Of a stretch of 30,328 nt of DNA, positions 20,949 through 30,328 are shown one piece after another; the stretch's first letter is position 1, and each line of letters opens with the position of its first letter. The notes beneath the pieces were generated by a model. The model saw only the letters and a program-made list of their open reading frames with translations, ran no database searches and had not been told where the DNA came from. This DNA comes from Flammula alnicola (taxonomy: Eukaryota; Basidiomycota; Agaricomycetes; Agaricales; Strophariaceae): contig JADNRV010000486.1 of NCBI GenBank assembly GCA_015499995.1, positions 1-30,328 of the forward strand, read 5' to 3'. Position numbers and translations under genes: made by a program.

Positions 20949-21267
20949 CTTTATCTTTGGTGAGTACATCCTCTTTTCTGGCGAGGCTTCGATTTGCTGA
21001 CATGTCGCTCAAGCAGCGTTTAAAAATCTACTTATTCACCCCACCTGCTCTCGTCAGCTATTTCGCTTCGTCTTGAATCTGTATGAATAGTACCTGTAGC
21101 CTACAAAACATTTCTGATACTTTCCCCTCCATTCTATCTTCGTTTTTCTCTCTAATCACTGTATCGTTAGTAGACCACATTATCAACATACCTCTTCATT
21201 TGCAATAACATTTCTTCATTCCAGAATTTCCGAATCAGAGAAATAAGAACGTCTATTAAGCAGTCGG
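20949..21267. other. Intergenic between convergent genes
   Basis: 319 bp between the stops of the C2H2 gene and mS41. It is T-rich and probably holds both 3' UTRs. No gene is seen. Confidence 0.6.
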
Positions 21268-21875
21268 TTAAGGATTGGCTACTTTGAATTTCTTCGTTTT
21301 GTCCTTTATCCGACGAGAGCGTATCCGTTTTCCGTTCTGCACTTTCGGTCCCCAACTGATCCAGAAGTCAGTAACGTGAATCCTGTTGAACTTGTAAACA
21401 TGTAGGAAGACTCGCCCTCGAATTGTCTTTTTCGGGGGTGGTTCATGCGCGAACTCGCGCACGGGAAATCCCAGACGGAATTTCTCCATGCACCACAGAA
21501 TGTACCTTGGCAGACGGAGAAAGTGTGAGAAGACATGAATATAAACTGCAGGAGAGAAATATACCTCCGGTCGCGGACACCGAGGCCAGCCTTCTTCATG
21601 GCGCGTCCGTCCATCTTCCACAGCTCTTCCCAGGAGGATGCGGTGAGTTTAGTCTCTGAGGAGCGACCAATCGACTTTAAGAAATCTTCTGCTGTCCTGA
21701 TGGGTTGGACAGGAAAGGCAGCCGCATGAGGACCAGAACCGGACCTGAATGTTGCTGGGTCTAGAGGTTTGGGAATACGCTTTTGCAAGGAAGGTACTTG
21801 GGAGAAAGAACGTGTGAAGAGGGTATGTAGACGGGGCGCAACCAGCCGCTGCAAGCTCGTGAACGACATCGACAT
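21268..21875 (-). CDS. FYV4: Mitochondrial small ribosomal subunit protein mS41 (IGR motif, Fyv4 type)
   Basis: Component of the mitochondrial ribosome small subunit. Exons 21875-21565, 21505-21416 and 21355-21268; 162 aa. The N terminus is rich in Arg, Ser, Leu and Thr without acidic residues, as in a mitochondrial presequence (SLQRLVAPRLHTLFTRSF). The IGR domain begins at DFLKSIGR (residues 64-71) and runs through LWKMDGRAMKKAGLGVRDRR and YILWCMEKFRLG. After the third exon junction comes GWGPKVQNGKRIRSRR, the usual C-terminal block. Intron 1 is a normal GT-AG (21506-21564). Intron 2 (21356-21415) would be a GC-AG intron of exactly 60 nt with no stop codon, so the unspliced message also encodes a protein, 20 residues longer. 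The family alignment from memory favours splicing. The gene is divergent from the MYND gene, sharing a 141-bp promoter. Confidence 0.92.
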
Positions 21876-22016
21876 CGTCGACTTTCAAGCTGAAGTGAGC
21901 AGGAAACGAAAAGTGATGAAGTGACGCGTTGTCACAGCGCTGGTGTTACCCTCGAACTTGGCCAAGCGCTAACCTAAGCTAATCCAAAGCTCGAATTACT
22001 TATTGCTCTTGGACTT
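21876..22016. promoter_or_regulatory. Short bidirectional promoter, mS41 / MYND
   Basis: Only 141 bp separate the two divergent start codons, so both promoters must lie here or overlap the opposite leader. It contains direct words such as ctaacctaagctaatcc and no clear TATA box. Confidence 0.6.
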
Positions 22017-22921
22017 ATGGCGCCGCTTCCCCCATCCAAGAACATTAAAAGCTGCTATAATCCAAAATGCCAGTATTATAACCGAGTTTCAGCCAAGGCA
22101 CCACTTAAATGTGGGCGATGCAAGTTAGTTTCTTTTTACTAATGTCTAGTGTCCGATAAACCGGTTGGTCATGATATTCATGCTCTGCTTACTTGCTGTA
22201 GGACGGCGCACTACTGCGATAAGGTGCGATTTCTCTATATCGTGAAGCGAGTGGATTTTTCTGACATGTCAATCCCTTCCACATGAATATGCTTCAGGAC
22301 TGTCAAAAAGCCCATTGGTCATACCACAAAGAATTTTGCCAAGTCTGGGCCGACTCTGCGAAGAACAACGGCGAGATTCCCGTCATCGCAGTCAAGAAGA
22401 AGATGACCCAGCTCATCTGGCTCATCCGCGGCATACCTGAATACACCCGCGACCTGTTCAGGGAGTTCTTGCACTGGCAACGACAGGGGCGGCGTGGGTG
22501 CATCGAGTTTTACTTTGAGAAGTTCGAGGATGTGTTCGAGGCCGTTCGGGTTTTAGAAGCGCTTCCGATTGTCGATCGGAAGGATTTTTATCCCAATCCT
22601 CTCGCCCCGACCTACACTGAGAAACCGGATAAAACACCGATCGCCCAGAAACTGCCCATTCGCACCGTCACGGATGAACACGAAGAAGCATTCGTCAGGG
22701 AGGTCGACAACAGAATGACTTTCTGTGAAAGTACTTCAGAAGCGCGTCCGAACATGATGAAGTGCTTGGAGCTCCTCGGAGACAACGAGAACATGTTTTT
22801 GATTTCCGTGACGGTCAAGCTGCAGGGCACATACTCGACGCATATGTTCGACTTTATCTACAAACGGCTCAGCTGGTATCCCGAGGATGGACCTTGGCCG
22901 CCGAAGAAGCAAGACAAATAA
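22017..22921 (+). CDS. MYND-type zinc-finger protein
   Basis: 250 aa from exons 22017-22123, 22202-22223 (22 nt) and 22298-22921, all in phase. Splicing assembles a complete MYND finger at residues 13-57: C13, C18, C32, C35, C41, C45, H53 and C57 (CYNPKC, CGRC, HYCDKDC, HWSYHKEFC). The finger is cut by two introns, so the small second exon (TAHYCDK) is needed for zinc binding. The rest, about 190 residues, has no recognised domain; it is mixed alpha/beta in look, with a WLIRGIPEYTRDLFREFL helix-like segment. MYND fingers mediate protein-protein contacts, often with proline-rich partners. The many Agaricomycete MYND proteins with unknown C-terminal parts are mostly unstudied. The stop lies 55 bp from that of MON1 on the other strand. 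Confidence 0.93.
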
Positions 22922-22976
22922 ACTTCCATTTCGTTATTATTTTAGTATGGTATCATCGCATGAACAAGGAATTGCA

Positions 22977-25390
22977 TTAGAAAACAGGCGCGTCTTTCAA
23001 AAACAACCGTGCTTCTTCTCTCTTCACCCATCGAGCAACTGCGTTTGCCGCCCCTACGGCTGCACTCTTTGGTAGAAGCGGCGACAAGGCAACATATAAT
23101 TCGAAAGGCTGAGTAATCTGCGAAAGTTTTAGAATGCGAAGAAAGAAATAGTGAATGTAACTTACCCAACCCATAACGCTCTCAGTGTCTGTCCGAATGT
23201 ATTGGAGTTTTAGACCTGCGTCCTGTCCTGACTTTGCATGAATTGAGTCATGAAGTGTCTGATAGAGCGTAGTGATCCTAAAAGAGAGGTCAACGATGGA
23301 GCGATGCGAATAAAATGTACTGAGGACGAACCTTTTCCTTGCATGTACTTGGTCATATGGATCCTCGAAGTTTGGCAAAGTAATTTGCACCTGTGTCCGA
23401 GACTTGTAGATAAAGTGTCGCAACCCAGGGATTCCTAGTTCAGAAACAGAGTAATCGGTTTCGTTGTGCTGGTATGCATTGACGAGAGCTTTCAGGGTGC
23501 CATCTGACGACAGTTTCTGCGTTCAAGCATTAGCGACGTTGCTCCGCCTCAGGAAATAAAAATGGAATTACATTGATGACAGAATTACACCAATTTCTGA
23601 TGAGCTCGAGCTCCCCTCCACCGCTGATACATACCAAGGCTATTCCAGATTCGTTGAGACCTTCTTGAGAGTCGGGTTCATGTGCAACGTCCTCCGGCTG
23701 CGGGTCAAACTCAGGCGTTGGTGTTGAGTTCAACGATAAAGCAGACATATCTTGAAGAGGAACTGCGTCGTCTTTCCGGAGAAAAGTGATGTAGGCATTA
23801 ACAAAGCCAGCGGGGTTGAATTTAGGGAGACAGACAGGAATCCACGAAGCATTGGCTGGCGAATTGTAGATGGAAGGAGAATGTAGCGTGTTCAAGATGA
23901 TATGAAGATCTAAAAATAAGAAATTATCAGGAAGTCCAAAGGAATGCCATTTCACGCACCAGCTGGGTGTATCGAGTGTTTTCTCGGTCTTATCAGAGTA
24001 ACGACGCGATTGTTCGCTATCATGATAATGTATAACATGTCCTTCGTCTCCAGTAAGCTATAGGTATCTTGGAGATGAATGCCGGGATACTACTTACTTT
24101 CATCTTGGGATTTGGGACCAGATATTCTGCGATACGTTTTCGTAGGTTCGGCTCCATTTTGAGACAATGTAGGGATGACATGCTCATCGCCATATCCGTT
24201 TCCAATCTAGCGAGTAGTGAGTTCATAAAGGGCTCAGCGCCTAGGATATAATACTTAGGTGTAAGTTATCGCCGAACCGTCTGATAGAACTCACCACTTA
24301 AGAGCCGTCTCAAATCAAAATTGGTCCTGCGCTCAAATATCCTCTTCAGCTGGGTACCGGTGACAATGCTGAGGATTTGCAGATGAAGGTATTCAAGATG
24401 CGATCTTGTCTATCTTCACAAATTCGAGGAGGCGATCGAGCCAATTCATCAATGAAATATATCTGAAAGGTAGAAATTGGCACATACAACAGATTCCGGT
24501 TCGCCCCACGATGATGCGCAGGCGTAATACAAGGGAGGTCGAAGCAGAAAGGTGATGCGAGTCCGTCCTGCATTTATTGACCGCAATTTGTCGTTGTCGT
24601 CCAGAAATACAGATATGAGAGCCTGTATTATCCCGATGGTGGATGCCATGCCATCCTCATCTCCTCCTCCGGGCCGGCTGACAGAGACACGGTCGATAAG
24701 CGGATACCAAATTCCTGAGATTGGTTGTACCTAATAAATACAGGCTTCCCGGCATCGGTGAGTACAAAGTATTCCCTTGGAAGGTACAAAGGAGCTGGAG
24801 TGTAATGAATGGTTGATATTTCGAATAATATACGAAGCCATTCACCTCCGGTGAACGCCATATCTTGCACCTCAGATGGTTTATCGCCTTGACGAGAGCG
24901 AGCCACTTCGATATCTAGACAAAATACAAGGGTACGGAGATGAACAGGCGGACAAGTCTACCGTAAACAGTAGCTGCTGACCTGACTGAGCTGCCTTGTG
25001 ATTGAGACTCTTTCTTAACTGGTCTCGGAGTAGTCTCTTCGTTCCTTCCGCACCAACAGACGGGACAGATTTATCAATCGATATGATGTCCTCCGCATCA
25101 GTGTGGTCAACGTCGGCGTCGATATCTTGGATCAAGATTCCTTCCGCCGGATCCATGTCTATAACCGAAGATGCCGAGCTATCCAAAGTATAATCTGCGG
25201 ATTTCATCGAGAAATGATGTGTTGTTGTATCTGACTGCGAGGGGGTAGTATTGTGACTGTGGATATGGAGGTTGGAAAGGGAGGGTGATGGGCGTAATGT
25301 CGGAGGTATTGCGAGGCGTGACGGAGATGAGAGGGCCAGACTTGGCGTGCCAGCACGCGATATAGAGCGAGAACGCGGTGTGTCCGTCAT
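22977..25390 (-). CDS. MON1: Vacuolar fusion protein MON1
   Basis: Subunit of the Mon1-Ccz1 complex, the exchange factor that activates the Rab7 homologue Ypt7 on late endosomes, autophagosomes and vacuoles. Eleven exons: 25390-24982, 24914-24846, 24794-24731, 24677-24488, 24409-24295, 24240-24098, 24041-23960, 23909-23572, 23516-23332, 23277-23166 and 23117-22977; 615 aa. The Ser/Pro-rich N terminus is typical. The first longin domain starts at [16 protein letters not shown] and includes [33 protein letters not shown] and [19 protein letters not shown]. The second holds [18 protein letters not shown] and IALVCISGG. The third holds [18 protein letters not shown] and [17 protein letters not shown]. 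Every junction keeps phase. The intron between exons 2 and 3 (24795-24845) is 51 nt, in frame and stop-free, so its removal is likely but not certain. The ATG at 25390 (MTDTPRS) is the first in frame. Confidence 0.94.
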
Positions 25391-26262
25391 TCTGGACGAC
25401 GCCAAGTCGCCGCTGAGTCGACGTCGAGGAATCTATTTAATGCTCTTAGCCAACTCTGAGCCGGTACACACCTGGAACTGCCAGTAATTGCCAATTGGCG
25501 ATGGAGGCCGTTGCCAATTCAAGCCAAACAGGCCGCATATAGCTACGCGTTAATTTCTTTTCACGCGCTTTCTATCTCTCTTTGCTACGTCTGCTTTGCC
25601 ATGCCACGCCACGCCATAAAATGGCCAAAGAACACAGGCCGTGGAAGGCCAAACCCAGAATTTATGAGGCCAGGTGGATTGAGAAGACCTCAAGACGCAC
25701 ACAAGCCATTGATACCATGAAATTTAAACTTTTATACCAGTAATAAGGAAGAAAGCATCGTCTTCAGCACGTAGAGACCTGCATCAACTCCATCACGCTG
25801 CAGCTAGCTGCAGAAGGCCAGTTCAATCATGAGGAGGCTCAGGTGGGGGGAGGAAGCACGAGGTCATTAATTCCATGGGAATGTGAGTCCTTTTGAGTTC
25901 CACGTATTTGCTATAATCCTTGATTTAATGCTTTTCTTTGTAGGCCTTTCACTCGTTCTTGCTTATCATTCAGCGTCTTCAATTTCTTGAGAATGGAACA
26001 CCCTTGATATATATTTATTTCACGAAAAACCAAGAAATACAGTATACATTGGAAGCAACTGGAAGTGTCCTCCATGCTTTGGGACCTTTGGGTTGGCAGT
26101 TTGTAGGCGCAGGAATACGGGAAACTGATAGCCGGCAAGGACGCCATACTATAACATTCATCGTAGGTTGCGCTGAGTCTATTTGAGTTTGTTTTAACGA
26201 CAGGATAACGCAAAGACAAAGAAATTTGACAGAAACATACCATCATAAAACCGGAGGATTGA
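25391..26262. other. Intergenic between MON1 start and dehydrogenase 3' end
   Basis: 870 bp. The MON1-proximal part should hold its promoter. A stretch at 25959-26186 (plus) is open for 75 codons, preceded by an intron-like gtgagt...ttgtag pair (about 25884-25944), but the phases give stops and no family is recognised. A perfect 16-bp palindrome lies at 25798-25813. Confidence 0.45.
25798..25813. repeat. Perfect 16-bp palindrome
   Basis: CTGCAGCTAGCTGCAG is identical to its reverse complement, with no spacer. It sits about 410 bp upstream of the MON1 start, between two transcription units. It could be a dimeric-factor site or chance. Confidence 0.6.
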
Positions 26263-27971
26263 TTATTTCCAAGGATCGAAAATGACCTTTCCGACTTGGC
26301 CTTTATCGAACGCTGCGTAAACTTCTGCTGCTTGGCTAAAATCAACAATCTTATCAATGAGGCTGGCTTCTTGCCCCACTCCTCCGAAGACGTCTTGCCT
26401 CTTGACTATTAAAGAGGTCAGCACATGGTGCTATGTCATGTGAAATGGTCACCCACCCAATAAATCGAAGGCCAAAGGGAACATAGCACGCGCAGGGCAC
26501 CTTCCAAAGTCCAATGAAACGTTCTTGTTGTAGCATTGACGACCAGTAAATGGAAGAGGCGGCGCCCCGTGGACTCCAACGGAAACTATCACACCAAAGG
26601 CACGGACGAGGTCGTACGCCAGTGTCAGAGCGCCCGTGTTTCCGACAACCTGTTCGTACTCGGTGAATTCTTTGATTGGGAAATGAAGACCACGAGCGCG
26701 TACCTCTAGAACAGCAGTGCATCCGGTTCCCGATGTCCAGTCTTTGACTTTAGCCGTTGCTTCGTCTATGGACAATACAATGAAATCTCCATTTCCTTTT
26801 CCAGACTCGCCAATTGCAGCATAGACGGCCTTCATCTTTTCTCTTCTGGCCTCGTTAAGGTCTATGGCCACGATCCTGTAGGGCAATTTGCGGGTCGCAA
26901 GAACGTCGAGCAGGCTTACAGCAGCGCATATCCCAACTGGACCCAGACCAATAATTGCGATCGTCAAAATCTTATCTTCTGCGGTAAAGCTGACCTCATT
27001 TCCTTGGTCCAAATCACCTTCGCTGAAACACAGAGGCCAGGGCTTGCCAGTGATTACTGGAGCAACCTTTGGATGGTGGATTGCTTGCAGGGCAGCGAAA
27101 ACACCGGTTGGGAGGATATCCGCAAGCAACAACAAGGAACTGTCAGACAGTCCGGTAAGCGCCTTTTCCTTCGCTTCCTTTGGTAGGCTGCTTGACCAGG
27201 TCGACGGATCGCTGAGGTTGAATAGCGTTCCTCCACCCTTAGGCACTCTCACGTATTGGGCTTGGCCTCCTTCAAGGGCAGGGGACCCAAACAGGGCGCC
27301 TTCTGGACACCTGCCCGTATACCCAAGACGACAGACACTGTCATGTTCTTTATAAGAAGAATTCCGTGGAATATATGTTCGCGCTTACTGGCATTCGCCG
27401 CAGTTAACGGTAAAGGGTGAGACGACCTTATGACCAACTTTCAGGCTGGAGTAGAGAACAGGTCTTCCTTGCGCACTTGATCCATAACTGGATCCGAGTG
27501 CGACTACCTCGCCTATAAATTCGTGGCCACAAGTGTGTCTGTCATATCCTTATTCAAGATCCAAACAACGCAAAACGGAACCGATGGGACGCACAATTTG
27601 TCTACGCCCCCATGTCCTCGGTAGACATGCAGATCACTTCCTGTAGCATAAAGCTCAGCACCACATCAATCGAAGACACCAGCGAAGATATTTTTACCAC
27701 AAAGTGCGGCGAGCTGCATTATATATTTGAGTTCTTGTCAATGCATACCACGGAAGTCAGGAAGGTGAATGCTGACTTTGACTTTGATAATCACATCGTC
27801 AGGGTTCTGGATCCTGTACAGCATCAGCACAATGTCAATGAAACGTAGGCGAACGGCGCATGAAACAACATACTGTGGGATTGGAATGCTTTCCACCCTG
27901 ATGTCATAGGATGGTGGGTGCCAACGAATTGCCTTCTGCTGCTGATCGAACGGAGAAACTGCTGAGGACAT
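26263..27971 (-). CDS. Zinc-dependent alcohol dehydrogenase (MDR superfamily)
   Basis: NAD(P)-dependent medium-chain dehydrogenase of the GroES-like/zinc ADH family, closest in layout to the fungal formaldehyde/threonine-type enzymes; the substrate cannot be told. Exons 27971-27874, 27813-27777, 27713-27698 (16 nt), 27640-27595, 27538-27389, 27337-26704, 26649-26457 and 26405-26263; 438 aa, all in phase. Catalytic zinc residues lie in LAALCGSDLH (C50 and H55) and CGHEF (H70, E71). The structural zinc loop is NCGECHVCRLGYTGRC (Cx2Cx2Cx7C), split by an intron. The Rossmann motif is IIGLGPVG, with the cofactor acid in IVAIDL. EVVGNTGALTLAYDLVRAFG is joined by removing a 54-nt, stop-free, in-frame intron (26650-26703). 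The end reads GQVGKVIFDPWK. At 438 aa it is longer than the usual 350-380, owing to a loop around LLLLADILPTGVFAAL to FTAEDK. It is divergent from the arabinanase gene. Confidence 0.93.
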
Positions 27972-28686
27972 TCTCAACGATGAGCTGATTCGTTGAGGGG
28001 AGAGATCAAGGAGGAGTTGGAGCTCCTAACCGGCTATTGACCGATTTTGAGATGGCGGGACCGGATTGCAGCCGGTATGAGACAAGTGACCTCGACACTC
28101 GTCTTGAAAGGGGTTAACGCGTATTTTGCGGTCGGTTTTTGTAATGAATACTTTCGTTGAATCCGAACGTGTTCGCGACGCGATTTACTTGAAGAATTCA
28201 TCGGTTGAATTTGATCATGAGCGTTTTGTTCAAATTTGTTGAAGACACCCTGCCAATCCCTTTTCATCCTTGCCCGGTCCGACGGCCCGCATCATGGCGG
28301 ACCTCATCCGAACCATCGCATTTCCGTCTCTTTGAGCTTGACGTTCGTTCATGAAGACTCTATTCTCACCCCTTCTTCCGTGTTTCTATTCAACACACAA
28401 TGAGTCAGCGACCTGTGACCAATTGTCTCGTGCATGCAACTTGTACATACCTGGATCATGACCTGCTTGAACCCGGAATTATTCTGGCGTTTTCTGCCTC
28501 TTTACTGGATACGTGGACTGGAAAGTCGGAGTAAGTATACAGTGGCCAACCTTGACATGGATACTCCCATCGTTAACGACTGCACAAAAATATAAACAAC
28601 GGCGTCATGCGAATGCAATATTCCAGTATCTGGAGTATAAAGTCTGGACCCCAATCTTCAGATATTGAAATATCTCCTCTTGAGCG
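27972..28686. promoter_or_regulatory. Divergent intergenic region, dehydrogenase / arabinanase
   Basis: 715 bp between two divergent starts. Near the arabinanase end there are two TATA-like sites, tataaac (28591-28597) and tataaag (28636-28642). The second lies 51 bp before the ATG. No open frame of note. Shared control is possible but not shown. Confidence 0.5.
28636..28642 (+). promoter_or_regulatory. TATA box of the GH43 gene
   Basis: tataaag, 51 bp upstream of the start codon at 28687. A second candidate (tataaac) lies at 28591-28597. Confidence 0.5.
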
Positions 28687-30328
28687 ATGCGTTGGCTTTC
28701 CTCAGTGTTTTTTACTCTGGCTCTTGCTAGCTTAGCATGCGCGGTTGTTGGTCCTGGAACAGTGACCGGAAACACTGCTGTCCATGATCCAACTATATGC
28801 AAGGACAGTTCTGGAACTTACTTTGTATTTTGTGCGTCCTCGCTTCTGCCTTCTACATCAAATATATTGCTCATCGTCGAACCCTTGTAGCGACTGCTCC
28901 GGGTATAGAAATTAGGACTTCCAAGGACCGTATAGCCTGGACTTTGATCGGGACAGTCTTTCCCAATGGCGCATCGTGGACTGACTCCTTCACAGGAACC
29001 TCGAACGGGTGAATAGAGCCCAACTGATAGTTCTCCCGTATTCTAACCAATGCCGCCATTGCAGTAATCTTTGGGCTCCTGACTGTACATATTTCAATGG
29101 ACAGTTCCTCGTAAGATAAATTATTATCTCCTGCGTTGATTACGTCTTGACAACCTCTGCAGCTTTACTACGCTGCCTCAAGTTTTGGGTCGCAAAACGT
29201 GCGTATAACCTCTTCAGAATTTGAATTTAACGCTAATGGATACATGCCCAGTCTGCCATATTCTTTGCAAAGTCTAATACTGGGCAACCAGGTTGATAAT
29301 AATTATCATATCTTCTGGTGTTTTCGAGCTAACCTTCGTGTAGGAAGCTTCACCAACGAAGGCATGGTCACCTCTAGTTCAAGCGCTAACAATTACAATG
29401 TAAGTCACCTCAGCAAGGGACTCTATATTTTTAGTTTATCCTTTCTACTAGGCAATTGACCCCAAGTAAGGATTTTTGTTAGTCCTCCGTTATGCATCTC
29501 ATCGATTCCGTTCCATTACTATAGTCTCTTGATTGGTGAGACTTCCTTGTTTTCTTTCGGTTTTATCTCTTGATGCATTTATGTGACTAGACGGAAGCAA
29601 CTGGATTTTATCTTTGGGCAGTTTCTGGACAGGTATCAAGGAAATGAGTCTGAGCTCATCCACGGGAAAGCTCTCCAGTAACACCGTCACCGCGCTAGCA
29701 CAGCGTACCGCCAACGGCGGCGCTATTGAGGCGAGCGTCATCTTCAAGAACGGAAATTTTTACTATCTCTTCACCTCCTGGGATCTTTGTTGCCAAGGAA
29801 CTAGTAGCACCTACAATATTCGTGTTGGAAGGTCGACCTCGTACGTTGACCGTTCTCGTTCTCCGCCGTAGGGGTTCTTTACCTCAAGCTAAAATCTTCC
29901 ACGCGGTACCTTAGACCCACTGGCGGCTTCGTTGACCAATCTGGCGTCGCGCTTACTTCTGGGGGAGGCACACTCGTCCTCGGAACCCACGACAGTGTAG
30001 GAATTCTTGGCCGCTGTTGCCTTCGCGTCTCTGACCTACTCCGCTCACAGATCGTTGGGCCCGGGGGTCAAGATCTTTTCGTCGACAATGACGGTCCTAT
30101 TATTGTCTATCGTGAGCTTTCTGAACCGAACGCTATATCATGTCGCTCATTTGCTCGGCGTTGTTCCATGCAGATTACTACACATCGTCTGGAAGTTTCG
30201 TGAGTCACCTTTCACTTTTTTGCCTGATTTTCGAATTTCACCGACGTCGCAATACCCAGCTTGGCATCAACAGGCTTGACTTCTCCAGCGGCTGGCCGGT
30301 TAGGAACTTTTCTTATTCATTAAAAAGA
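28687..30328 (+). CDS. Secreted GH43 arabinanase (endo-1,5-alpha-L-arabinosidase type), 3' end outside window
   Basis: Extracellular glycoside hydrolase family 43 enzyme that cuts arabinan side chains of pectin. Exons: 28687-28831, 28891-29008, 29065-29110, 29163-29198, 29252-29291, 29344-29399, 29452-29465 (14 nt), 29525-29535 (11 nt), 29591-29840, 29915-29996, 30051-30111, 30174-30199 and 30260 onward. A signal peptide is clear (MRWLSSVFFTLALASLACA). GH43 catalytic residues are visible: Asp34 in AVHDPTI (base), Asp150 in NNYNAIDPNLLID (pKa modulator) and Glu202 in GGAIEASVI (acid). Conserved NLWAPD, GSFWTGI and FTSWDLCCQGTSSTYNI also fit. The tail LGINRLDFSSGWP is close to the normal C terminus, so only a short 3' part is missing; gttagg at 30299 may be one more donor. 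All junctions keep phase. Confidence 0.93.

Noticed and set aside
21268..21621. Reading mS41 exons 2 and 3 as one exon without splicing
   Set aside because: The extra 20 residues interrupt the conserved TIRG-WGPKVQNG block; removal as a GC-AG intron restores it. Kept as a finding since it is not proven.
25391..25405. Upstream TTG start for MON1
   Set aside because: Nuclear genes start at ATG; the first in-frame ATG is at 25390.
27972..27977. Start of the dehydrogenase two codons further upstream
   Set aside because: No ATG there; the ATG at 27971 gives a normal N terminus.
1..30328. tRNA, rRNA, CRISPR arrays, terminal inverted repeats or transposase genes
   Set aside because: Looked for by eye (T-loop and anticodon patterns, repeated spacers, DDE or reverse-transcriptase motifs); none was found. 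A computed search could still reveal degenerate copies.

Overview
The window reads as nuclear DNA of a filamentous basidiomycete, most likely an Agaricomycete. The reasons are dense genes on both strands cut by many 45-60 nt GT-AG introns, very small exons (11-22 nt), CT-rich leaders, and families such as an Agaricomycete-type Zn2Cys6 regulator, a GH43 arabinanase and a class I aldolase. Nothing looks bacterial or viral. No rRNA, tRNA, CRISPR array or intact transposon was seen.

Layout. 1-578 (+): 3' end of a class I fructose-bisphosphate aldolase, convergent with 789-1540 (-) pyridoxamine 5'-phosphate oxidase (PDX3 type). 1.8-3.2 kb: a coding-like region whose reading frame is broken; not identified. 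3.2-4.3 kb: AT-rich, no gene seen. 4289-6618 (+): kelch-BTB protein. 7284-9512 (-): CHFR-like RING E3 ligase with a C-terminal PBZ-like zinc finger. 9763-13289 (-): large Zn2Cys6 transcription factor in 12 exons. 13.3-18.0 kb: gene-poor, with one CT-rich promoter-like tract and one open region of unknown coding status. 18021-19112 (+): SNIP1/Pml1-like FHA splicing protein, intact in its FHA half but frame-disrupted in its RS/RD half. 19933-20948 (+): C2H2 zinc-finger protein. 21268-21875 (-): mitoribosomal protein mS41 (IGR motif), divergent from 22017-22921 (+), a MYND-finger protein, which ends 55 bp from the convergent 22977-25390 (-) MON1. 26263-27971 (-): zinc alcohol dehydrogenase, divergent from 28687-end (+), a secreted GH43 arabinanase cut by the window end.

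Most genes are unrelated housekeeping or regulatory loci: vitamin B6 salvage, mitochondrial translation, RES-complex splicing, Rab7 activation, ubiquitin signalling and transcription. No operon or biosynthetic cluster is visible. Exon structures were rebuilt by hand from splice signals, phase and family conservation. For PDX3, kelch-BTB, the RING ligase, mS41, MYND, MON1, the dehydrogenase and the arabinanase, every junction keeps frame. The main oddities are single-base frame breaks in the aldolase and SNIP1 genes, three stop-free introns of a length divisible by three (51, 54 and 60 nt, one with a GC donor), a stop codon overlapping a strong donor in the kelch gene, and microexons of 11-16 nt.
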